From: Salinicola acroporae
Lineage (GTDB): Bacteria; Pseudomonadota; Gammaproteobacteria; Pseudomonadales; Halomonadaceae
NCBI RefSeq assembly: GCF_003206615.1
Contig: NZ_PZJW01000006.1
Coordinates: 434,001-498,000 of the forward strand
DNA length: 64,000 bases
Direction of reading: 5' to 3'
The translations under genes were made by a program, and so were the position numbers. Below, one piece after another: positions 52,981 to 59,252 of the stretch (positions within the stretch are counted from its first letter, which is position 1; each line of letters begins with the position of its first letter). The notes under the pieces were generated by a model, which saw only the letters and a program-made list of their open reading frames with translations, did no database searches and had not been told where the DNA came from.

Positions 52981-53931
52981 ATGCCGAAAATGAAAAATCA
53001 CTTATCGATCCGGGCATTGGGGGTCCTCGCCGGGATCTGGATAGGCAGCTCGCTTGGCACACTGACGGCGGCCTGGCTCGTGACGACCGCTGGCGGGACG
53101 TTCGTGACGGTCGTACTGGCCGGCCTACCTGTCGGGCTCGCGGGGCTGGCGGCCACGCTGTGGCTGATAAACCAGCAACTGCTGATGCCAGTCAGACGCA
53201 TGGCCGATCATGTCCGCCTCGAACATGACTTCAGCACCACGCCTCGTGAAATGCCCTTCGACCTCTCCAGCCGTGCCGATGCCGTAGGTCTGCTGGCACG
53301 GCAACTGCAGCGTTTGATCGAGGAGTCGAGAAGCCACCACGCGGCGCTGCTGGAGCAGACCCTCAACGACCCGCTGACGGGACTCGGCAATCGTCGAATG
53401 CTGAAAAAGCGCCTGGATATGCTGGTCCCGCTCAGTCGCCGGCTGAGCTGTACGGTATCGGCGATGATGGTCGACGTGGATCACTTCAAGGCATACAACG
53501 ACAATTATGGTCATCCGGCAGGCGACAGCTGCCTCGTGGATATTGCCGGGGTGTTGAGGGATACTTTTCGTCGAGATACCGATGTCGTGGTGCGTCTCGG
53601 TGGTGAAGAGTTTCTGGTGCTGCTGATCAATACCGGCAATGAAGAAGCCCGGGCTTTGGCAGACGCGATGCGAGGCATGATCCAGGCGCTGGGATTGCCA
53701 CATGAGTACTCCCCCGTTGCCCCTGTCGTCACCGTCAGCGTTGGCGTAGTCACGAGTCCCAATGGCTTGCTGATCGATATCGACGAAATGATCAATCACG
53801 CAGACCAGGCACTGTACGACTGCAAGGAACACGGACGAAATCGGGTGGCTGCGAGACTGATCGGTGCCGACAACACGCCGGCAGCGAATACCGCCGCCGT
53901 CGAGCCGGTCGCTCGGCCATCGGAGGGATAA
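52981..53931 (+). CDS. Membrane diguanylate cyclase (GGDEF)
   Basis: The 316-residue protein has two N-terminal membrane helices (about residues 10-62), a short HAMP-like linker (LLMPVRRMADHV) and a coiled-coil, then a GGDEF domain. The catalytic motif is GGEEF (207-211), an active variant; DPLTGLGNRR precedes it, and VDVDHFKAYNDNYGH binds metal and GTP. An RxxD inhibitory site (RDTD, 198-201) lies five residues upstream of GGEEF, the right spacing for product inhibition. It should make cyclic di-GMP from GTP. It is located beside the flagellar cluster and mvaT. ATG 52990 is an alternative start. Confidence 0.9.
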   Translation: MPKMKNHLSIRALGVLAGIWIGSSLGTLTAAWLVTTAGGTFVTVVLAGLPVGLAGLAATLWLINQQLLMPVRRMADHVRLEHDFSTTPREMPFDLSSRADAVGLLARQLQRLIEESRSHHAALLEQTLNDPLTGLGNRRMLKKRLDMLVPLSRRLSCTVSAMMVDVDHFKAYNDNYGHPAGDSCLVDIAGVLRDTFRRDTDVVVRLGGEEFLVLLINTGNEEARALADAMRGMIQALGLPHEYSPVAPVVTVSVGVVTSPNGLLIDIDEMINHADQALYDCKEHGRNRVAARLIGADNTPAANTAAVEPVARPSEG

Positions 53932-53947
53932 CAAAATTTACAAGCAT

Positions 53948-53969
53948 GTACTGGATAGACATCCAGTAC
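53948..53969. terminator. Hairpin after the diguanylate cyclase gene
   Basis: GTACTGGAT (53948-53956) and ATCCAGTAC (53961-53969) form a perfect 9-bp stem with loop AGAC, 17 bases after the stop. A proper T tract is lacking, so termination is only suggested. Confidence 0.5.
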
Positions 53970-54011
53970 TCGTTTACCTTCATCTTATTGATATCTTCAG
54001 CGCTCTGCGCT

Positions 54012-54061
54012 AATAGCTTTTTTTATGCATAAGCGTAAAAATAGCTTTTTTATACTATAAT
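54012..54061 (+). promoter_or_regulatory. AT-rich upstream region of the satD operon with a direct repeat
   Basis: AATAGCTTTTTT occurs at 54012-54023 and 54040-54051, separated by 16 bases. TATAAT (54056-54061) is a possible -10, though no -35 is convincing. AAGGAG (54089-54094 region, immediately before ATG 54097) is the ribosome-binding site of the next gene. Confidence 0.45.
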
Positions 54062-54096
54062 CTAACCACCTAAGCTGGATATCGATAAGGAGTCTC

Positions 54097-54729
54097 ATGA
54101 CATCGATCGGCGTGCTCAGTGGAGACATCGTGGCTTCCCGCGATATTGCCGACAAACGCAAGTTGCGCGGCGCGATCGATACCGGTATCGAGCGGCTCGG
54201 CCAGACGTTTGACGCGGTGGGCACGCGGTTCCGTGGCGACGCCTTTCAACTGGCCGTTCCGAGGATCGAGGACACCATCTTCGCGGCCGTTCTCATGCGT
54301 GCCAGCCTGCTCGAGCACTCTCCTTCTCGACGCCAGACCTGGGACGCACGAATCGCCATCGGTATCGGCGAGGGCGAAGTGCCCGCGCCGGACGACTTCA
54401 TCAATGCGGATGGGGAGGCATTCGTGCGCTCCGGTCAGGGCCTGGACGCGTTGGGCCAAGGCCATCAACGGCTGGGCCTGTTCCTCCCATCACCCCAACC
54501 GGATCTGAATCTGCTGATCCAGTTTGCCGATGACATCATCAGTCACTGGAGCCACAACGCCGCGGAAGTGGTTCGCCTGAGCCTAACCTCCGATCACTCC
54601 CAAAGTGAACTGGCCAAACGCCTGGAACGCTCTCAACCGACCATCAATCGCCGCCTGAGCGCAGCACGCTGGTCGCTGATCCACGCCTTTCTCGAGTTCA
54701 CCCGGGAACGCCTGGAGGCCATGAAATGA
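54097..54729 (+). CDS. satD: SatD-family protein: cyclase-like domain plus HTH
   Basis: The 210-residue protein fits the SatD family. By eye the N-terminal 130 residues follow class III nucleotidyl-cyclase motifs: GDIVASR (9-15, compare ADIVGFT), RFRGDAFQLAV (44-54, compare KTIGDAFMAVF), RIAIGIGEGEV (85-95) and GEAFVRSGQGLDAL (106-119, compare GEAVNLAARLEAL). The two metal Asp positions (D10, D48) are kept, while the catalytic Asn/Arg pair is not evident. The C-terminal 165-198 (SQSELAKRLERSQPTINRRLSAARW) is a helix-turn-helix. It overlaps DUF3307 by four bases. Function is unknown; a cyclase-derived sensor-regulator is inferred. Confidence 0.65.
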   Translation: MTSIGVLSGDIVASRDIADKRKLRGAIDTGIERLGQTFDAVGTRFRGDAFQLAVPRIEDTIFAAVLMRASLLEHSPSRRQTWDARIAIGIGEGEVPAPDDFINADGEAFVRSGQGLDALGQGHQRLGLFLPSPQPDLNLLIQFADDIISHWSHNAAEVVRLSLTSDHSQSELAKRLERSQPTINRRLSAARWSLIHAFLEFTRERLEAMK

Positions 54730-55472
54730 GCGAGAACGGTCTGTCGCTGCTCCTGGCGCTGCTGCTGTCGCACACCGTCGCCGATTTCATTCTGCAGAGT
54801 GACGCCTGGGCGCGCCAGAAGCAGCAACACCATTTCCGCGCGCGCTCGCTCTACTGGCATGTCGGCATTCACATGTTGCTGTGCCTGGCCATCCTGATCG
54901 CTTTTGGCATTCCCTTGCGTGAGGCCTTGATCAGCACGGGAATCGTGGGTTTGACCCACTGGATGATCGACACGCTGAAAAGCTACATGCCAGCCCACCG
55001 CGTCAGCTTTTTCGTTTTCGACCAACTTCTCCACCTTCTGGTTCTGGTCGTCGTCTGGTGGTGGGTCATCGGTGGCAGCGCCCTGCCCCTCGCCATCGAT
55101 ACGAGCCTGTTGTGGCAACCCCCAACGCTGCTGACTGCCCTGGCGTATCTGCTGGTCCTGCGCCCGTCTTCGGTCCTGATCGCGCTGATCATGCGTCGCT
55201 GGAGCGAGGGCGTCGATACCCGTGGCACCCTGGCCGACGCGGGCGCCCGAATCGGCATGCTGGAGCGTTTTCTCATTCTGACATTCGTGCTGAGCAACCA
55301 GATGGCCGCGATCGGCTTTCTCCTGACCGCCAAGTCGGTGCTGCGTTTCGGCGACCTCTACGAAGATCGCGACCGGAAGCTCACTGAATACGTGCTGTTG
55401 GGCACGATGTTGAGCTTCTCGATCACCCTCACACTGGGCCTACTGACACGTTATCTGCTGAGTGTGCTATGA
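54726..55472 (+). CDS. DUF3307 membrane protein
   Basis: The 248-residue protein has about six to seven membrane helices. The family signature is at the N-terminus: LSHTVADFILQSD, then WHVGIHMLLCLAILIAF, and HWMIDTLKSY. Function is unknown. DUF3307 genes are often next to satD-type genes; here ATGA overlaps couple it to satD upstream and amiD downstream, implying one translation unit. It may be a membrane partner or effector of the SatD regulator. Confidence 0.8.
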   Translation: MSENGLSLLLALLLSHTVADFILQSDAWARQKQQHHFRARSLYWHVGIHMLLCLAILIAFGIPLREALISTGIVGLTHWMIDTLKSYMPAHRVSFFVFDQLLHLLVLVVVWWWVIGGSALPLAIDTSLLWQPPTLLTALAYLLVLRPSSVLIALIMRRWSEGVDTRGTLADAGARIGMLERFLILTFVLSNQMAAIGFLLTAKSVLRFGDLYEDRDRKLTEYVLLGTMLSFSITLTLGLLTRYLLSVL

Positions 55473-56425
55473 AGCTCCCTGGCACGCGGTCGCTGCACCA
55501 ACTCATCGCCCCGCTTGTGGCCCTGCTATCGCTGGCAGCGTTGGCCGGCTGTGCCGGTTCATCGAACATGGAGATCCGGCCAGGGTATGTGGCGGACCAC
55601 ACCTACCAGTCGCGGGCCTACAATCACCGCGTCCGCTACCTGATCCTGCACTACACCGATTCTGAAGCGCCTCGCGCCCTTAGCACACTGCTTGGCCCTC
55701 ATGTCAGCTCGCACTATCTGGTGGCTCGGCACCCGGGGGCCGAAGGCGGCGGCCCCCGAGTGTGGCAGCTGGTCGACGAGAACGATCGGGCCTGGCACGC
55801 CGGGCTCAGCGCCTGGGAAGACCGCACTCAACTCAACGACACGTCCATCGGCGTCGAGATCGTCAATCGTGGGCCTCGCGAAACGGCTGCGGGTAGGCAG
55901 TGGCAGTCCTATCCGGCCCCGCAGATCGAGGCAGTCATCGCCTTGGCGAGAGATATCATCCAGCGCTATGACCTTCCTCCGACCTCGATTCTCGGCCATT
56001 CGGACATCGCGCCCTCGCGCAAGATCGACCCGGGGCCGCGCTTTCCGTGGAAGAGGCTGCACGAAGCCGGCGTGGGAGCCTGGCCCGACGATGAAGACAC
56101 CGACACCTATCGGCGTCGTTTCGCCCACTGCTCGCCAACCATGGCGCAATACCAACACGCGCTGAGCGCCTACGGCTATCGACTCGCGGCGACGGGCATC
56201 CTCGACGAGGAGACCCGCGACGTCACCAGAGCGTTCCAGATGCACTTTCGACCCGCCAGCTATGCCGGCCAACCGGACGACGAGACCGCCGCCATTCTCT
56301 GGGCGCTGCTGGCCCGCTATCGGCCACAGGCGCTGGTGGAGACCGATCTGGCGGTGCCGAGGGGCTGTCTCGAGCCGAAGCAAGAGACAGTCGACAGCGC
56401 CCGGGTACAGCAATTCACGCACTGA
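55469..56425 (+). CDS. amiD: N-acetylmuramoyl-L-alanine amidase AmiD lipoprotein
   Basis: The 318-residue outer-membrane lipoprotein cleaves the amide between MurNAc and the stem peptide. A lipobox (LAALAGC) ends the signal peptide. The amidase_2 zinc site is in RYLILHYTDSEAPRAL (His), and HSDIAPSRKIDPGPRFPWKRL holds a second His, the catalytic region. A C-terminal PGRP/peptidoglycan-binding-like domain follows (YQHALSAYGYRLAATGILDEETRDVTRAFQMHFRP). Its last 11 bases overlap ydcN on the other strand. It is coupled to the DUF3307 gene. Confidence 0.9.
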   Translation: MKLPGTRSLHQLIAPLVALLSLAALAGCAGSSNMEIRPGYVADHTYQSRAYNHRVRYLILHYTDSEAPRALSTLLGPHVSSHYLVARHPGAEGGGPRVWQLVDENDRAWHAGLSAWEDRTQLNDTSIGVEIVNRGPRETAAGRQWQSYPAPQIEAVIALARDIIQRYDLPPTSILGHSDIAPSRKIDPGPRFPWKRLHEAGVGAWPDDEDTDTYRRRFAHCSPTMAQYQHALSAYGYRLAATGILDEETRDVTRAFQMHFRPASYAGQPDDETAAILWALLARYRPQALVETDLAVPRGCLEPKQETVDSARVQQFTH

Positions 56426-56966
56426 AAGGATAGTGAATCAGATCGTGAACCTTTGCTGGCGCCCGCCCCCGGTTGCGATACCCATGCGGCTGGTCCGCCG
56501 CGAAGCGCAGCACTTCCCCTGCCGCCAGCGTTTGCCACTCCCCCTCGACGAAAAGCTCCATCTCGCCTTCCAGCACGACCACGTGCTCGATCACCCCCGG
56601 AGCATGCGGCGACGACTCGCTCAGACAGCCCTGAGACAGCTCGATCGCAAACATCTCGAATCCGAGCATCGGGTCGAACGCGAACAGCGGTGTGACGATC
56701 ATGCCGGAGGCATCACGGTGCCTGGGAGGTGAGGTCGGGCGATGCACGACACCGCTTTCACCAACCAGGAAACGCGATAGCGGTGCCTGCAGTCCGCTGG
56801 CGATCTTCCACAGCGTCGCGATGGTTGGGGTCGACTCGCCCCGCTCGATCTGACCCAGCATTGCCTTGCTGACGCCGCAGAGCCTGGCGACCCGGTCAAG
56901 GCTCAGGCCGCGCTCAGTGCGGAACTGCCTCATGCGCTGCCCGATGGCCGCAAGATCTGGACTCAT
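56415..56966 (-). CDS. ydcN: XRE-family regulator with C-terminal cupin (YdcN-like)
   Basis: The 183-residue regulator has an N-terminal HTH_XRE (MRQFRTERGLSLDRVARLCGVSKAMLGQIERGESTPT, core LCGVSKAMLGQIERGES) and a C-terminal cupin (HVVVLEGEMELFVEGEWQTLAAGEVLRFAADQPHGYRN). Such proteins sense small molecules and repress adjacent transporters. ATG 56966 has GGGAGGG five bases upstream; an in-frame TTG at 56978 is also present. It is divergent from ydcO, as in E. coli, with a perfect palindrome between them. Confidence 0.88.
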   Translation of the reverse strand: MSPDLAAIGQRMRQFRTERGLSLDRVARLCGVSKAMLGQIERGESTPTIATLWKIASGLQAPLSRFLVGESGVVHRPTSPPRHRDASGMIVTPLFAFDPMLGFEMFAIELSQGCLSESSPHAPGVIEHVVVLEGEMELFVEGEWQTLAAGEVLRFAADQPHGYRNRGRAPAKVHDLIHYPFSA

Positions 56967-57066
56967 GATCCCTCCCAATGCTTATACCCCCGGCGCCAGG
57001 TCCAGGCCGCCGCCCTGGACCGCTTCCGTTGTGCCACTTCGCCAGTGTCGTGCGCGATAGCGGAGA

Positions 57067-57095
57067 TTGTCGAAATTCGCGATGTGCGTTATAAC
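57067..57095 (+). promoter_or_regulatory. sigma-70 promoter of ydcO
   Basis: TTGTCG (57067-57072) and TATAAC (57090-57095) have the ideal 17-base spacing. The -10 lies inside the operator palindrome, so YdcN binding would block it. Confidence 0.65.
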
Positions 57096-57102
57096 GCACA
57101 TC
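57081..57102. promoter_or_regulatory. Perfect 22-bp palindrome, probable YdcN operator
   Basis: The half-site GATGTGCGTTA is followed immediately by its exact reverse complement TAACGCACATC. It spans the ydcO -10 in the divergent ydcN-ydcO spacer. Confidence 0.75.
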
Positions 57103-57125
57103 CCATCTCGATTTCGAGCATTGAC

Positions 57126-58319
57126 ATGGCACCTCCCCCGGCCAAGCGCCAATCCCCTCCGCCTCTATTCACCGCCTCGCACATCACGGCGGGATTCGTC
57201 GCCGTGCTGGTCGGCTACACCAGCTCCGCGGTGATCATTTTCCAGGCAGCGGCGGCAGCAGGCGCGTCGCCGGCGCAGATCGGTGGCTGGCTGAGCGCGC
57301 TCGGTCTCGCCATGGGCCTCACGTCGATCGGCCTCTCCCTGCACTTTCGGCAACCGATTCTGACGGCCTGGTCGACGCCGGGGGCGGCCCTGCTGGCTAC
57401 CAGCCTGCCCGGCCTGCCACTGAGCGAAGCCATCGGTATCTTCCTGTTCAGCGCCGCAATGGTCGTCGTGTGCGGCGTCACCGGTTGGTTTGCCAGACTG
57501 ATGCAGATCATCCCCCAGTCCATCGCCGCCGCCATGCTGGCGGGCGTTCTACTGCGCTTCGGCCTCGACGCCTTTGCGTCGATGGAGACCGACTTCATCC
57601 TGGTGCTGTCGATGTTTCTGACCTACCTCGCCGCCCGGCACTGGCTGCGTCGGTACGCCATCCTGCTCGTGCTGGTGGTGGCGCTCGGCGTCGCCGCCCT
57701 GCTGGGAGAGATCGACGCGGCGGGAACCCATCTGATCCTGACGCTGCCACAACCCATCTGGCCGACTTTCTCGTTGTCCAGCCTGATCGGCGTGGGCATT
57801 CCACTCTTCGTGGTGACGATGGCCTCTCAAAACGCACCCGGTGTGGCGACGCTGCGGGCAGCCGGCTACGATACCCCGGTATCGCCGTTGATGATCTGGA
57901 CCGGGCTGACAACGCTTCTGTTGGCGCCGTTCGGCGCATTCAGCATCTGCCTGGCGGCCATCACAGCGGCCATCTGCATGGGACCCGACGTCCATCCGGA
58001 GGCCGACAAACGTTATCCCGCGGCCATGTGGGCAGGCGGATTCTATTTGCTGGCAGGTCTCTTCGGCGGCTCGATCGGGACGCTCTTCGACGCCTTGCCC
58101 CCGGGGCTCGTACTGGCGATAGCCGGGCTCGCGCTGCTGCCAACCATCGGGAGCAGTCTTCATCGCGCGCTATTGGAGGCCCACCAGCGTGAGGCCGCCC
58201 TGGTGACCTTCCTGGTCACCGGTTCCGGCGTCACGCTGTTCGGCGTGGGTGCCGCATTCTGGGGGCTCGTGGCCGGCATGCTGGTACTGATCACCGCCTC
58301 CCCGCAGCGCCCGACCTGA
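57126..58319 (+). CDS. ydcO: BenE-family benzoate/H+ symporter-like transporter YdcO
   Basis: The 397-residue inner-membrane protein has about 11-12 helices and is of the BenE family (benzoate:H+ symporters). Hallmarks include TAGFVAVLVGYTSSAVIIFQAA, LTAWSTPGAALLATSLPG (the conserved PGAAL), FSLSSLIGVGIPLFVVTMASQNAPGVA (core TMASQNAPG) and FGAFSICLAAITAAICMGPDVHPEADKRY. Natural substrate of the E. coli homologue YdcO is not established. ATG 57126 is chosen by homology. It faces ydcN and ends three bases from the converging transglutaminase gene. Confidence 0.92.
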   Translation: MAPPPAKRQSPPPLFTASHITAGFVAVLVGYTSSAVIIFQAAAAAGASPAQIGGWLSALGLAMGLTSIGLSLHFRQPILTAWSTPGAALLATSLPGLPLSEAIGIFLFSAAMVVVCGVTGWFARLMQIIPQSIAAAMLAGVLLRFGLDAFASMETDFILVLSMFLTYLAARHWLRRYAILLVLVVALGVAALLGEIDAAGTHLILTLPQPIWPTFSLSSLIGVGIPLFVVTMASQNAPGVATLRAAGYDTPVSPLMIWTGLTTLLLAPFGAFSICLAAITAAICMGPDVHPEADKRYPAAMWAGGFYLLAGLFGGSIGTLFDALPPGLVLAIAGLALLPTIGSSLHRALLEAHQREAALVTFLVTGSGVTLFGVGAAFWGLVAGMLVLITASPQRPT

Positions 58320-58321
58320 CC

Positions 58322-59224
58322 TCAGATACCGCTCAAGGCGCCTTGCCGGAAGCCTTCCCCGGGGCTCTCGATCGGCTCGACATCCACCGCCACCTCGAGT
58401 TCGTGGGCGCCGCCGCCGTTCATGACCCCTTTGAGCGGCGGCACATCACCGTAATCCCGCCCCCACCCCAGCACGAGATGGCGCTCGCCCGGCACACTGC
58501 CGTTGGTGGGGTCGTACTCGAGCCACCCCCAATTCGGAATGTGCACCGCCACCCAGGCATGCGAGGCATCGGCGCCAACCAAGCGCGGCTGTCCGGGCGG
58601 CGGCAGCGTCTCGAGGTAGCCGCTGACGTAGCGTGCCGACAACCCCAGAGAGCGCAGGCATCCAATCATCAGGTGCGCAAAGTCCTGGCAGACACCCCGC
58701 CGCGCTTCCAGCACCGTCAGCACCGGGGTAGCCAGCGACGAGAACTCGGGATCGTAGGTGAAATTCTCGAATATCCTGCGGTTGAGATCGTCCACACCCT
58801 CTCTCAGCGACCGACCCGCCGGAAAGCTGGGCGCGGCGAACGCGCGCAGTGCAGGCTCGCGGGATACGAACGGAGAATCCAGCTGGAACTGCCGCAGTTC
58901 CGGCGTACGGCCGGCATGACGCGCCGCGGATTGCCAGTCATCGTCGATCTCTTCCGGCGGCAGCGGCCGTCCCAGTGTCTCCAGACAGGTGATGGCCGTG
59001 ACCGACAACGCCATATGAATCTCCTGGACACTGAAGAAGTTCACCCGATTGCCGAAGAAGTCGACCCGCTGATGGCTGACCGCGGGGCGCGGCACGATAT
59101 CGAGCTCGGTGCCATCGACCCTCTGCCAGGAGAGCGCTCGGGGCACTACTCGTGCCTCGTTGTGACACAGTGATACCGGCGCGGCGTAATCGTAACGAGT
59201 CGAGTGGCGGACACGGTAACGCAT
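58322..59224 (-). CDS. Transglutaminase-family protein
   Basis: The 300-residue protein has a transglutaminase N-terminal bundle (MRYRVRHSTRYDYAAPVSLCHNEARVVPR) and a catalytic core with triad C179 (RRGVCQDFAHL), H222 (ASHAWVAVHI) and D238 (WLEYDPTNG). This matches the transglutaminase-like cysteine protease class (COG1305) found beside circularly permuted ATP-grasp genes. There is no signal peptide. It is 28 bases downstream of the ATP-grasp/alpha-E gene and converges with ydcO. It likely processes peptide or amide bonds made by the ligases; this is inferred. Confidence 0.88.
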   Translation of the reverse strand: MRYRVRHSTRYDYAAPVSLCHNEARVVPRALSWQRVDGTELDIVPRPAVSHQRVDFFGNRVNFFSVQEIHMALSVTAITCLETLGRPLPPEEIDDDWQSAARHAGRTPELRQFQLDSPFVSREPALRAFAAPSFPAGRSLREGVDDLNRRIFENFTYDPEFSSLATPVLTVLEARRGVCQDFAHLMIGCLRSLGLSARYVSGYLETLPPPGQPRLVGADASHAWVAVHIPNWGWLEYDPTNGSVPGERHLVLGWGRDYGDVPPLKGVMNGGGAHELEVAVDVEPIESPGEGFRQGALSGI

Positions 59225-59252
59225 GACGAAATCCTGTAACGGTAGACGTGGC

